A stretch of DNA of 64,000 bases from AWTP1-13 sp963770295 (GCA_963770295.1 CAVYPA010000004.1:1-64000), one strand, 5' to 3'; shown: positions 1 through 9,353, counted from the first letter of the stretch. Program-made: numbers and translations. Notes: generated from the sequence alone by a model not told the origin.

Positions 1-244
1 TCACCAGCTGGGTCACACCCGGACCGCAGGTGACCGACGCCGCGGCGATATTGCCGGTGGCGACGTTGTAGGCCGTGGCAGCTGCGACAGCGCAGTGCTC
101 GTGCCGCACGTGGATGGTCTGCACACCGGGCAGGCGGGCAAAGGTTGTCGACCAGTGCATATTACCGTCGCCCATCAGAGCGAACTGCGTGTCGACGCCC
201 TCCGCGAGAAACGCTTCCGCGAGGGCTTCATAGAGCTTTGTCAT
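1..244 (-). CDS. Thiamine-pyrophosphate-dependent enzyme, N-terminal part (runs off window)
   Basis: About 81 N-terminal residues are visible before the gene leaves the window. The translation starts MTKLYEALAEAFLAEGVD and continues through a stretch with QFALMGDGNMHW, IHVRHEHCAVAAATAYN and SVTCGPGVTQL. This is the pattern of the TPP-binding N-terminal domain of the acetolactate synthase/benzoylformate decarboxylase superfamily, including the catalytic Glu in the RHEHCA segment that activates the cofactor. The substrate cannot be told from this fragment. The gene is divergent from the quinone oxidoreductase gene at 805. Family assignment is fairly sure; the exact enzyme is not. Confidence 0.8.
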   Translation of the reverse strand, partial: MTKLYEALAEAFLAEGVDTQFALMGDGNMHWSTTFARLPGVQTIHVRHEHCAVAAATAYNVATGNIAAASVTCGPGVTQLV

Positions 245-604
245 GGGGCGCAGGACCACTTGGATGAAAGACGTTCGCTCGCAGTATGCCCGCTGAAGGA
301 ACAGCTGCAAAGACCGCCATCGCGCCTAGGCTTCTGAACGAGCAGCTTCGTTCTGCGACCCACCTTTCCCCGTGCCACGACCCGGCATGTTGGCCAACCA
401 TTGCAAGCTCCGTCCACCCGTCGCAGATCTCGGTTGCTCCCGCGCCTACCCTTGCAAAGTGGTGAGAGGTACGGGCCCAGAATGCAGACCAAAGCGGATA
501 TGACCTTCGACAAGATCTCCGGGGCCGCAAGCGACCGGCTGATGTCCGGAACTGGGATGACCCGCCGAGCTTGTTGACAGTCAAATTGCTGCCCAAGCTG
601 CCGC

Positions 605-730
605 GTGCGGGACCTCGAAGATGAGCGGCGCATCGCCTACGTCGGCATGGCGCGCACCCGCGTTCGTCTCGGCGTCAGGTACGCCGCCGAGCGATACGGC
701 GACCGGCCCGGCCGGGCCCTAGCTCTCTAG
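605..730 (+). pseudogene. UvrD/PcrA-type helicase C-terminal relic
   Basis: A 41-codon stretch ending at a TAG reads VRDLEDERRIAYVGMARTR followed by VRLGVRYAAERYGDRP. The core ERRIAYVGMARTRVRL corresponds to superfamily-1 helicase motif VI (usually EERRLAYVAITRAR), which contacts ATP. No other helicase motif precedes it and there is no convincing start, so this is a fragment rather than a gene. The rest of 245-804 holds only out-of-frame ORFs and presumably the promoters of the two divergent genes. Confidence 0.6.
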
Positions 731-804
731 TTTGGGCATCCTCACCTGGGCCATGAAAGCAAGTATGCTCCCATCATCACACGCCAGCGAAAGGAGCCCT
801 GTCC

Positions 805-1767
805 ATGAAGGCCATCCGCGTATCCGAGTATGGCGGCCCCTCGGTCCTCAAGCTTGAGGAGGTGCCTACGCCCCAGCCAGGGCCGAACGAGGTCCTCGTG
901 CGCATTTTCGCCGTCGGCGTCAACCCGGTGGACACCTATCTGCGCTCGAACACCGACAATCGGGGACCCAAGCTGCCCTACACGCCAGGCTCTGACGCAG
1001 CCGGCGTTGTCGAGGTTGTCGGTTCGGATGTGACACAGGTGAAGGTCGGCGATCGCGTCTACGTGGGTGGCACGTCGAGCGGCGCTTACGCCGAGCTCTG
1101 CCTCAGCGACCCAGGCCAGCTGCACCCCCTCCCTGCCAACGCGACCTTCGCCCAGGGAGCGGCAATGAACGTGCCGTACGCCACCGCCTACCAAGCGCTC
1201 TTCAATCGCGCCCATGGCCAGGCGGGTGAGACCGTCCTCGTCCACGGTGCCAGCGGCGGCGTGGGCATCGCCGCGGTCCAGCTCGCGCGCGCCCGCGGCC
1301 TCACCGTGATCGGCACGGCAGGCACCGAGCGCGGCCGCAAACTGGTCCTCTCCGAGGGGGCGCACCACGTTCTCGACCACACGGCCCCGGGCTACCTCGA
1401 CGAGTGTGTGCGCCTCACGGGCGGCCAGGGGCCGGCCATCATCATGGAGATGTTGGCCAACGTGAACCTCCAGAAGGACCTCGGCATCATCGGCATGCAT
1501 GGGCGCATTGTCGTCATCGGCAATCGCGGCGCGGTCGAGATCAACGCCCGCTTCGCGATGAACAAGAACGCGAACATCCTGGGCATGGCCCTCACCCACG
1601 CGAGCCCGTTCGAGCTCGCCGGCATCCACGCGGCGCTCGTGGAGGGGCTGCGCAACGGCTCGCTCCGCCCGGTGATCGCCCAGGAGCTGCCGCTCAGCCA
1701 GGCCGCGCGCAGCCACGAGGCGGTGCTGGAGCCGGGGCACCACGGGAAGGTCATCCTGGTGCCGTGA
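805..1767 (+). CDS. NAD(P)H:quinone oxidoreductase, zinc-independent MDR/alcohol dehydrogenase family
   Basis: This 320-residue protein has the usual length of QorA-type medium-chain reductases. The GroES-like N-terminal domain carries VGVNPVDTYLR near residues 37-47 and PGSDAAGVV near 61-69. The Rossmann nucleotide-binding motif HGASGGVG lies at about 147-154. The cysteine and histidine zinc ligands of true alcohol dehydrogenases are absent, which favours one-electron or hydride reduction of quinones or enones with NADPH in the cytosol. An AAAGGAG sequence precedes the ATG at a proper distance. It stands alone between a divergent TPP enzyme and a convergent carboxymuconolactone-decarboxylase-like gene. 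The substrate is unknown. Confidence 0.9.
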   Translation: MKAIRVSEYGGPSVLKLEEVPTPQPGPNEVLVRIFAVGVNPVDTYLRSNTDNRGPKLPYTPGSDAAGVVEVVGSDVTQVKVGDRVYVGGTSSGAYAELCLSDPGQLHPLPANATFAQGAAMNVPYATAYQALFNRAHGQAGETVLVHGASGGVGIAAVQLARARGLTVIGTAGTERGRKLVLSEGAHHVLDHTAPGYLDECVRLTGGQGPAIIMEMLANVNLQKDLGIIGMHGRIVVIGNRGAVEINARFAMNKNANILGMALTHASPFELAGIHAALVEGLRNGSLRPVIAQELPLSQAARSHEAVLEPGHHGKVILVP

Positions 1768-2029
1768 GGCGCCGCTGATGGGGTCCGCATAGCAACGGAG
1801 CGTGCTCGCTGCGTCGCGGCGCTTACGCTCATCTCGGCATTGATTGTTTAGGGTTGAAGCGGGTCGGGGCTGAAAGGTGGGGCGCACGTGGCGCGCCACC
1901 TCGAAGTGCCATGGCTGTATTCGAGCACCTCGGCGACGGCCGACGGGCCACATCGCGTCGCGCCGCAAGTCAGTAGGCCCTGGCTCTATGACACGCTGAA
2001 GCTGTTCAACGGCTATCTCTTGCCGTGCG

Positions 2030-2587
2030 TTAGCGGGCCATTCCCGGGGCATCGGCGGGGACATCGTAGAAGGCGAGCGTCATCGCCACGCTGGTGTAGA
2101 AGCCCATCAGCGTGATGACGTCGGTGATGCCGACGTGGCCGAGGGCGGCGACGGCGCGGTCGAAGATGCCCTTCGGTACCCAGCGCGCGTTGGCGAGGCA
2201 CGTCGCCATCTCGTAGATGATCTGCTCGCGTGTGTCGGTGAAAGAGGTCGGCAGGCCGGCGAGAATGGCCTCGACCTTGTCGGCCGGCAGCCCGGCCGTC
2301 TTGCCCGCCCGCTCGTGGGCGTTGGTCGGATAGGCCGAGCCCCATTTGGCGAGGATGACGTTGACGGCGATCTCGCGCTCACGCTCGCTCAGCGAGTAGC
2401 CGGTGCGGAAGTGGGCGCCGAGCGGCCCCATCACCTTGGCGAGCTTCGGATTGTGCACGTAGATCTTGTTCGGGCCGGGCAGCCGCCCGCGCGTCTCGAT
2501 CAGCGAGCGGTAGGCGTCCTGCTGCTCCGGAGTCATCTGATCGTAGGGGATCTCGGCATAGCGTCCGAAGGTCGGCGTGTCGGCCAT
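2030..2587 (-). CDS. Carboxymuconolactone decarboxylase (AhpD-like) family protein
   Basis: The 185-residue product starts MADTPTFGRYAEIPYDQMTP, preceded by an AGGAG site, which decides the start at 2587 over the longer frame. It has the all-helical CMD/AhpD fold signature: RLPGPNKIYVHNPKLAKVMG, then YSLSEREREIAVNVILAKWG, then PTNAHERAGKTAGLPADKV. The CxxC redox pair of AhpD is missing, as in many single-domain CMD proteins. Such proteins act in aromatic-ring catabolism or as peroxidases. An amidohydrolase of the ACMSD group is divergent at 3248, so a shared catabolic role is plausible but inferred. Confidence 0.85.
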   Translation of the reverse strand: MADTPTFGRYAEIPYDQMTPEQQDAYRSLIETRGRLPGPNKIYVHNPKLAKVMGPLGAHFRTGYSLSEREREIAVNVILAKWGSAYPTNAHERAGKTAGLPADKVEAILAGLPTSFTDTREQIIYEMATCLANARWVPKGIFDRAVAALGHVGITDVITLMGFYTSVAMTLAFYDVPADAPGMAR

Positions 2588-3039
2588 GGGGCAGTCTCCT
2601 GTGTTGAAGCTCTCGACGGTGGCTATGGGTGGCGGGAGGAAGCGTTGGGGCTCACATCTCGGCGAGGCGGCATCGCGCAGGATGACGCGCGCAACCGCCG
2701 CACGTCGTCTCGCAGTCGACATGTCGGCACGACCGAACTCCTCGGCAAACGGTTCTCAATTCAAGAACCGCTACGTCACGGCGCTCGGAGCCTGCACGAA
2801 CTCGACGTTTCCGCCGACGAGTTTGCACTTGTTGCCCCAAACTTAGGACCGGCACCGGACCCGCGCAATCGACATGCTCTGATAGGGACATGTAACCCCG
2901 TCCACGCTATGGCGGCGGCCGGGTTACCCGATCACGGTTGGTGAGGTTCGGACGCCGAGCGCTATCGACGAGCGCGAACGACGCGGCAGGCGATCAGCCG
3001 ACGGGCGGTTACTCCGCAGTTCTTTCGCTGCGGCCGCGA

Positions 3040-3199
3040 GCAGTGTCCGCATCAGGGCTTCAGGGCTGGAGATGCCCGGTCTGGAAATGCCCTTGCGCAC
3101 GGCGAGGCCGATGCCGACGCGCGCATCGATCGGCCGAATGCCGCCGGCGAACCGCGCCCGCGCACCAAGTTCTGCGGCACGACACAGAGATTGAGCCAT
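3040..3199 (-). pseudogene. Molybdate-type ABC substrate-binding protein relic
   Basis: Read on the minus strand, this piece gives FAGGIRPIDARVGIGLAVRKG followed by ISRPGISSPEALMRTLLAA. This resembles the segment of periplasmic molybdate/solute-binding proteins in which a short lead-in is followed by a VGVAVRAGAPKPDI-like stretch and a TLLAA helix. Neither the N-terminal lipobox region nor the C-terminal lobe is present. The fragment lies in the leader region of the amidohydrolase gene. I treat it as a broken remnant. The remaining bases from 2588 to 3247 show no further gene. Confidence 0.45.
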
Positions 3200-3247
3200 A
3201 GTAGGCTTGCGCCGAATGTGAGGTCTACTCAACGGGAGGAAATACAA

Positions 3248-4336
3248 ATGTCGATCAGCACCGATGTGCCAACCACCGGCACCGCCAGCATCGCCTTTGT
3301 CGACTGCGAGATTTCCGCCGGAGCCGGCCCCAGTTCGGGTGGGGGCGTCCACGCCCACGCGCATCGACGCTGGGAGGTCGTCATCGCGGGTAAGCGGATC
3401 AAGACCGTCGATGTGCACGCGCACTGCATCGTTCCCGACGCCGCGAAGCTGATCAATCACCCGCTCGAAGCACCCGCGCTGCTTTGGTCGAATGTCGGGG
3501 ACCGCCTCACGCACATGGACAAGTCGGGCGTCGATGTCGAGGCGCTGAGCATCAACCCGTTCTGGTACCGCGCCGAGCGCGACGCGGCCGAACAGCTGAT
3601 CAAAGTGCAAAACGAGACGCTGGTCGAGTTCTGTGCCGGTCATCCCGATCGTTTCGTCGCCTTCGCGACGGCGGCGCTGCAGTTTCCGGACCTCGCTGCG
3701 CAGCAAGTCGAGCACGCGGTCAAGAAACTCGGGTTTCGCGGCGTCGGCGTTGCCGGCAGCGTTGCCAGCGAGGAATTGGCGAACCCAAAATTCCACCCAT
3801 TCTGGGCGAAGTGCGAGGAATTGGGCGTGCTGGTTTTCATGCACCCACTTGGCACCCGCGAATTGGAGCCGAGCGGTCGGCTCGCCGGCAGCGGCCTGTT
3901 GACCAATACGATCGGCAATCCACTCGAGACCACGATCGCGCTGTCGCACCTGATCTTCGAGGGAACGCTCGACCGTTTTCCGGGGCTCAAGATATGCGCC
4001 GCGCACGGCGGCGGCTTCCTGCCGTCCTACGCCAACCGCTCGGACGCGGTGATCAAGACCTTCCCTGACCGGGTCGGGCCATTACCCAAAAAGAACCCGA
4101 CGGAATACCTGCGCAACGGCCAGCTCTATTTCGACACGATTATGTTCACCGGCGAGGCCATGCGTCACCTGATCACCGAGGTCGGGATCGAACATGTGGT
4201 AATGGGCACCGACTACCCGTTCCCGTGGAATACCGCGCCAGTCGACCACATCCTGTCGATCCCCGGGATTAGCGACGCCGACAAGATAGCGATGCTCGGC
4301 GGTACCGCGGCGAAGCTGTTGGGGATCGATTCCTAG
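3248..4336 (+). CDS. Amidohydrolase family 2 (ACMSD-like metal-dependent decarboxylase/hydrolase)
   Basis: The product has 362 residues from the ATG at 3248, which follows a strong GGGAGGA site. The first metal-binding motif is KTVDVHAHCIVP (HxH at about 57-59). Later come FMHPLGTRE, then CAAHGGGFLPSYANRSD, and MGTDYPFPW, giving the His and Asp ligands expected in the aminocarboxymuconate-semialdehyde decarboxylase group. The first 48 residues are an unusual extension ending in a His-rich VHAHAHRR stretch, so a later start is possible. It may decarboxylate an aromatic or muconate-type acid in the cytosol. It is divergent from the CMD-family gene. Confidence 0.88.
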   Translation: MSISTDVPTTGTASIAFVDCEISAGAGPSSGGGVHAHAHRRWEVVIAGKRIKTVDVHAHCIVPDAAKLINHPLEAPALLWSNVGDRLTHMDKSGVDVEALSINPFWYRAERDAAEQLIKVQNETLVEFCAGHPDRFVAFATAALQFPDLAAQQVEHAVKKLGFRGVGVAGSVASEELANPKFHPFWAKCEELGVLVFMHPLGTRELEPSGRLAGSGLLTNTIGNPLETTIALSHLIFEGTLDRFPGLKICAAHGGGFLPSYANRSDAVIKTFPDRVGPLPKKNPTEYLRNGQLYFDTIMFTGEAMRHLITEVGIEHVVMGTDYPFPWNTAPVDHILSIPGISDADKIAMLGGTAAKLLGIDS

Positions 4337-4739
4337 GCGGGGCTCCAAATCGCACTACGCGGGATGCGTCCGCGAGCGTCAAACAGCAAAGTCACGACGC
4401 TCGTTCGTCAGCTTCTGTGAAACCGTCAATCCTCGGTCGCGGAGCGGCACTCGACGGCTTGGAGTCACAAGGCTCGAACGCCGACGCGATAGGTCCAACA
4501 ACAGACAGGGTCGACCAGCGATCCGTCCTCGTCAGCGGCAACGCTCGACATCAGCTTCTGGGATAGAACGACTTCGACCGCTCAGGCTTAGTAAGCGGAC
4601 ACGGGCGAGAGTAGCCTCGGCTCAGGATCCCGCAATCTTCAGAATATCGGCTTCTGTATAGTCAGATCCTCGAGAAAGGGGGCGGCGCCATGGAATGAAG
4701 AACCACTACCCCGAATAGATTCAGATCGTGTCGCATGAT
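4337..4739. other. No gene seen
   Basis: I found no coding pattern, RNA gene, repeat or convincing hairpin here. It separates the amidohydrolase stop codon from a row of gene relics. Confidence 0.4.
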
Positions 4740-4935
4740 CGACCGAGCCGGCACGCAGCGAGCGAGCGCAATGGAGGCCTCGTTGGTATCGAAGCCCCGG
4801 AACTGGCTGTCGGGTTAGGCTTTGGCCATCAGCGGTCGAATGCCGTGACCGCAACCGACACCGGCGACCATGGTGCCCTTCTCGACCTTGCCGGCCACGT
4901 CGCCCGCCGTGCAACAATAATGCCCGAGCTCCCAA
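4740..4935 (-). pseudogene. SAM-dependent methyltransferase relic
   Basis: On the minus strand the piece reads GKVEKGTMVAGVGCGHG, then RPLMAKA, a stop codon, and PDSQFRGFDTNEASIALAR. This aligns by eye with motif I (VADVGCGHG) and the following FxGFDxHxxSIxxAR region of class I methyltransferases. The glycine-rich SAM loop is preserved, but an in-frame TAA and loss of both ends show that it is dead. No start codon with a ribosome site is present. Confidence 0.6.
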
Positions 4936-4967
4936 TGGAGCGTGCGTGGGAGGCGCGTCGCAGAGGG

Positions 4968-5252
4968 TCAGGTCAAGCCCATGAGCTTGCGCGCCTCATC
5001 GACATCAATTCGAAATTTGTACCCGTGTTTCTCGAACAGATGGAGAAGGTGGGGTCCATCAATGAGCGTGATATTCTTATCTTTGGCGAACTCATGTGCA
5101 TCGGGTCCGAAGTGACTTGTGGTGACGAGGTAGCCGCGATTTGCGCTTTCAGCTTGCACGGTACCGAACAGATCTCGCCGCTGATGGCTGATGGTTCGAG
5201 ATCCAACACGAAATATATCGTGCCACGCCGCCGGCTTGGCTCCAATTGTCAT
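4968..5252 (-). pseudogene. Mrr-like restriction endonuclease C-terminal relic
   Basis: The 94-residue frame contains RDLFGTVQAESANRGYLVTT, then SHFGPDAHEFAKDKNITLID and GPHLLHLFEKHGYKF. This is the end of the PD-(D/E)xK Mrr fold, where a strand reading GxxVTT is followed by AxxFAxxxNITLIDG. The upstream half with the catalytic D and QxK residues is missing, so no nuclease activity is expected. The ATG at 5252 has no clear ribosome site. It is next to the methyltransferase relic, but the two need not have formed one system. Confidence 0.55.
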
Positions 5253-5376
5253 TGTAGTGCAATCACTTCACCAAGAGCGCTGTAGCAGAACCTGCGTCGT
5301 CTGCATACGGTTCAGCCTATAGGTGATTTCGCAAGTCGTGCGACAGACGTTTAGTATTGGCGTAACCTGACGTTAC

Positions 5377-6160
5377 TCATAAGCCAAACCGCAAGTGCCG
5401 TTTCGCTAAGTCTGTGAACCGACGAGGTGCTGGGTCAATTTGCCGAGACCCCGCCTTTCCGGAAGTGACCTCGACCGCAGTCGGAGAGCGTGCGCCGTAG
5501 AGCAGGGCGGCGCCGTGGGCATCGCCAGACTGCAGCGAGCGAAAGCGCTCTTCGTAGTGATATCCCCATGATCTGACCGGCGCCGACCGGATGATCGAGG
5601 CCGATCTCGTGGCCGATTTCGTGAGCCAGCGTGTAGCGCAAATCATAGACCGTGAGATCGCCGTCAAAGCCGATCTTCCAGCGCTTTTCTGGATTGAGAC
5701 AAATCCGCGACACAGAAATAGGTTTGACGCGCACCGTTGAGGTGGTGTCATAAGAAATGTCGGCAAATGCCCACCCTTGCGGCGCCGCCTGGGCGCCGAT
5801 GAGGATGTTGGCGCGCTCGCCCTTGGACGCCTCGCGGAAGCCAATATTGACTGCGGCCTCCCACATGTGGAACGCGGCGGCAATTTCTTCGTGCACCGCG
5901 GCGGGAGTGAGCTCCGATGCCGCTATGAGGTGATCAAGGGTGGTCATCTTGCGACAGTTCTGGGCATCAGCGAAATCCACATCGTCGCGCACCAGCATCT
6001 AGGTGACGACGAGCGGCTGGTCGTTGGCCGGCGCTTGCCAGTGAACATTGTTGCCAGCAAGCTTGAGAAGGTTAAAGCTCTCCGCGTCCTGTGCGCTCGT
6101 CGACGCGCCGATGCCGCAACACAGCAGTCCCACCACTAGGCCCAAGATAAAGCGGTTCAT
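5377..6160 (-). pseudogene. Matrixin-type zinc metalloprotease with internal stop and frameshift
   Basis: Translation from 6160 gives a signal peptide (MNRFILGLVVGLLCCGIGAS) and a mature start with HWQAPANDQPLVVT. A TAG at 6001-5999 then interrupts the frame. Downstream, in the same frame, come EAAVNIGFREA, the zinc site HEIGHEIGLDH (about 5595-5630) and the Met-turn QIMG. Just after the Met-turn the reading moves one frame to give YHYEERFRSLQSGDAHGAAL, the expected end of an M10A matrixin domain. Intact, it would have been an exported or periplasmic peptidase. Either two disabling mutations or two sequencing errors are needed to explain it. Confidence 0.75.
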
Positions 6161-6399
6161 GGCTCCCTCATGCGGATCGCGGTCAACGCATGGTCCATCT
6201 TTTTTGGAATCTGCGGTTTTCATCGTGTGGGTCTCTGACTTAGTGTCGGAAGGGTTGCGCGTGTCGCCTCCGCGCATGGCTATTTTTCGATCGTTCTTTA
6301 CCGCCTGACTTGGCGATTGCGCTTGATCCGGTCCGGCACGCTGAAAACCGCAACGGTCCTCTGGGTGATGATCGCAGTTGGTGTCTGGGCGATGAACGC

Positions 6400-6828
6400 T
6401 TATCGCAACGCTCGTCGGTACCCGGCGGGCGTCATGCCGGTGGCCCGCCGAAACGCGCGCGTGAAGCTCGATTGCGAGGAAAATTGGCAATCAAGAGCGA
6501 TTTCTTGGAGGGACGCGCGTCCCGTCGCGATCATCGCCTTCGCGTTCTCCAGCCGCCGTCGCCTGACGTAGCGATGCGGAGGCACGCCCATGGCGCCGGC
6601 AAATGCACGGGTGAAATGAAAGATGCTGAGGCACGCGACATCGGCGAGGTCGGTGACGGTGATGTCGACGGCGAGATGCTCTTCGATGTAACCGAGAACA
6701 CGGCTCAATCTCGCACGATCAAGCTGATTGGAAGCAACCGTGGTAGGGGCACAGGAGCCGTCACCGGAGAATTCTTGGTACTTCTCCATGTCGTGTGTCT
6801 GCAACTCGACTGGAATGCGCAAGAACAT
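6400..6828 (-). CDS. AraC/XylS-family transcriptional regulator (DNA-binding domain only)
   Basis: The 142-residue product starting MFLRIPVELQTHDMEK has a GGAA site before the ATG. It is almost only a double helix-turn-helix domain: RVLGYIEEHLAVDITVTDLA, FHFTRAFAGAMGVPPHRYV, then LQEIALDCQFSSQSSFTRAF and RRATGMTPAGYRR. This is the AraC signature, complete to its end. The usual N-terminal sensing domain is absent, as in the SoxS/MarA type or short Bradyrhizobium homologues. A longer frame to 7128 exists, but its translation is low-complexity and unlike any domain. It probably controls a neighbouring or distant gene; no operator was identified. Confidence 0.85.
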   Translation of the reverse strand: MFLRIPVELQTHDMEKYQEFSGDGSCAPTTVASNQLDRARLSRVLGYIEEHLAVDITVTDLADVACLSIFHFTRAFAGAMGVPPHRYVRRRRLENAKAMIATGRASLQEIALDCQFSSQSSFTRAFRRATGMTPAGYRRALR

Positions 6829-8377
6829 ATTGGGTTCCTTCTCTCTCCGGCCCCTCACTGCGTTCGAGCTTGCTTCCCTTGTTCTGCTTCGATGACGATC
6901 CGCCGGAATGCCAAAAGCACGTTGGCTTGCGATAATGGGTTGCACGGATCGATAGGCGGCTAGGGGCGCGGCAGCGCCCGGCATCAACGTCCCTGCGCAC
7001 CTTGGTGCGGTAGGCGCGGTGCGTTTGATGGGCAGATTTACGAGGCCGGCATCGATCGAGTGCAGGGTGCTGCGGTAGGTTTGATCGAGGAACTCGGATG
7101 TTCGCGGGAGATCGAAAAGGTGAAGCACCTATGGGATGTGTGGCGGCTGGGATATGGGACTCCCTGCATTCGCTGAGGCGATTAAGCGAGGCGCCGCTCC
7201 TCCCGCGCGCCAAAACGACGGTGAATTTCAGTCTGGTGATCGAGAATGTAGTCATGACACAAAGCTCTGCAGTTAAACCGGCTCCATCGCCAGGCCGCTG
7301 TGCACCAGGGCAAGGACTTGGCAAACGTGAATCTCCAGCAACATTTTCGATCTCCTTTTTCACCTGACTTCCCGACACCGCGGCGAGGCGCCCGCTGCTA
7401 CTTGTTCTTCATAAGTGAACGAAGGTACGTAACACATGCTGCTGCGCGATCATGGTCAAGGCAGCGGCGCCCGCGGCGATAAGCGTGAGCTGCATCTGCG
7501 AGGGGCGCAGCCCCATGCGCCGCGCGCTATCGTCGTAGCAGGACACTGCGGCCAAGGTTGCGCCGAGGAGGAGGCCGTCGGAGCAGAGGAGATGCTGGAA
7601 AACTACCAGTTCTCAGCACTCACCGCATCGTTTGCTGCATTGCAATGCGCCCAGATCAGCGATGGCAATTGTGGGTCGCGAGCACGTATCTAGGCTTCGT
7701 GATGGCGCGGCAGCCCCTCTGAAACCGGACACTATCTCGCCGAAGACTTCAGGGTGGTGCTAGACGAAATTCGACGGGCCTCCAAGCAAGCATGTTCATC
7801 CGCTGGTACGCCCGACAAACGGCGGTCGAGCGCGTGCTCGAGCGCCTTCCCAGTGGGCAACTATCAGCATGCACAAGCTGGAGCAAATCTCTGCTGGAAA
7901 GAAAGAGGCCCCGGCAGCGGGGAGGGTGCGACACCCGGGGGAAGCGGCGGAGTCGCTGCTGCCGAGCCCAAGGCTGCCGATACCGGCGAAGCTGCGGCAG
8001 CAGAGATTGATGTAGATAAGCCCTTATCGGGTTCAACTGCGACAGCGTCTAATTGCTGCTCCCGAGGGGTTACCCCCACTAGCCCCTTCAGTGCCCCCTA
8101 GGTCCCCCTTCATCCGGGCGTCAAAGACGAGGCCGCCTCGTTTAGCGGCAGAGGCTTCGCTGTGGCAATGCTGCGTTTGGCTCAGCATTGCGTAAACGGT
8201 GCGAGGCAAAAAGTCAGGCCAGGTCTTATGCCTTTGTCTAAGGCTTTGCCCTGATGCTTTCTACCGTGTCGTACCGAGATCGCTGGCGATTCGCAGGCGA
8301 TATGTAGGACCCTGCTATAGAGGCTTCATTCTTCGTCCGCTCCCACTTTGGACGCTATAGCAGCGCAAACACTAATG
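6829..8377. other. Long stretch without a confident gene
   Basis: No known domain could be recognised on either strand. A short minus-strand ORF tail at about 7409-7590 reads LGATLAAVSCYDDSARR followed by QMQLTLIAAGAAAL and looks coding in character, but it has no start. Another short frame begins near 7345 after an AAGGAGA site and ends after about 23 codons. Both may be gene remnants. Confidence 0.35.
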
Positions 8378-8409
8378 CGCGCCCCGGCACCCGACGGGGC
8401 GCTTTTTTT
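8378..8409 (+). terminator. Rho-independent terminator
   Basis: The stem GCGCCCCG / CGGGGCGC with an eight-base loop is followed directly by a run of seven T. No protein gene ends just upstream on the plus strand, so it may close a short untranslated transcript starting around 8300. Confidence 0.8.
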
Positions 8410-8888
8410 GTGGCTGGTGTCGCTTGGGTCTTGCGCGCGCACCCCGAAAAAGTCATGGCTATTGCCACACTAGAGACCTTCTGGACCACCGCCATGCGAG
8501 GTGGTTCTCGACAGTTGCATCGCACCGGCGAGCGCACTGCCACGGTCGGAATGGGTCACGAAGGCATGCCGGCAGCCGCAGCGGACCTTCCGGCCGGCAC
8601 TCCCGCTCCGTCAGCGGGCGCACGTGCCTAGTCAAGGACATCAAAGTCGAGGTTGGTCAGATTTTCTCGATCGAGGAGAGCGAGCTGACCTCCGCAGCAT
8701 GCTCGAACTCAAAGCAAAGCCAAGTGAAGATTGAGACGAACACACTCGGCCGGAGGTTTGGGTTCATTTGGGCGAGACACAGAAAAAGTCTGCGCGGAAA
8801 GCGGCGGCCAGCCCGGATCATGGCACAGAAGCGCGACGCGCTGCTCAAGAGAATGGCGAAAGAGCGGGCTTAGCCACTCTGCCTTTGG
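8410..8888. other. No confident gene
   Basis: Two overlapping plus-strand frames cross this stretch. One ends in IMAQKRDALLKRMAKERA, the other contains HLGETQKKSARKAAASPDHG. Neither has a good start or a recognisable family. It may be the frameshifted end of a small hypothetical gene. Confidence 0.3.
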
Positions 8889-9353
8889 TCAATTGCTGCT
8901 CTCAGCACGGCCTCGACTTTGTCGGAGTCCAGGATCAGGAGACCTGTGGAGGGCGCAGAACGCTTGCCCACCTTCGTCACTCAGACGGTCCTGCATGGCT
9001 TTCGCGCCAATTGCCTTTTCAATAGCATTGATCTCCTCGTCGACGACGGCGCGATGGGCCTCGAACGTCTTCCTGACGTCATCCAAAGCCTCGCGAATTG
9101 GAAGCCATTTTGCGTCACGGCCCTTCCGCAACCGCACTTGTTTGGGATCCTTCGCATCTTTGCCACTCGTAGCATATAAGGCCTCAAATGTGAGGCCGCC
9201 CGCAGCGATAAATTCCCGTTCGGCCCTGTCCTGCGCTTCCGCCAGCCGTGCGTGATGCGGTGCCAGCGCCGCTTGTTCTTCGTCTATTACCGCATCTCGC
9301 TGGGCGTAGAGCGCCGCCAGCTTTTGCCGCTCCTCGACGTGCTCGATTTTCAT
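8889..9353 (-). CDS. Hypothetical charged protein
   Basis: The 154-residue product starts MKIEHVEERQKLAALYAQRD after a GGGAG site, which favours 9353 over the longer frame. It is rich in Ala, Glu, Arg and Lys. Heptad-like runs near residues 5-45 and 85-120 (LDDVRKTFEAHRAVVDEEIN) suggest a helical, possibly coiled-coil protein. The final 25 residues are less regular and may follow a frameshift. No signal peptide or membrane segment is seen. I do not recognise the family. Confidence 0.6.
   Translation of the reverse strand: MKIEHVEERQKLAALYAQRDAVIDEEQAALAPHHARLAEAQDRAEREFIAAGGLTFEALYATSGKDAKDPKQVRLRKGRDAKWLPIREALDDVRKTFEAHRAVVDEEINAIEKAIGAKAMQDRLSDEGGQAFCALHRSPDPGLRQSRGRAESSN

Noticed and set aside
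742..2064. Minus-strand 440-codon open frame opposite the quinone oxidoreductase
   Set aside because: It is the high-GC antisense shadow of the oxidoreductase gene. The translation is Arg/Ala/His-rich with no domain, while the sense frame has full family motifs.
2924..4006. Minus-strand 360-codon frame opposite the amidohydrolase
   Set aside because: Most of it is the shadow of the amidohydrolase gene. Only the last ~55 codons upstream of that gene resemble a substrate-binding protein, and they are listed as a relic.
4968..6160. Defence island (Mrr nuclease plus neighbours)
   Set aside because: The Mrr piece lacks its catalytic half and the neighbours are a methyltransferase fragment and a protease pseudogene, so no working system can be proposed.
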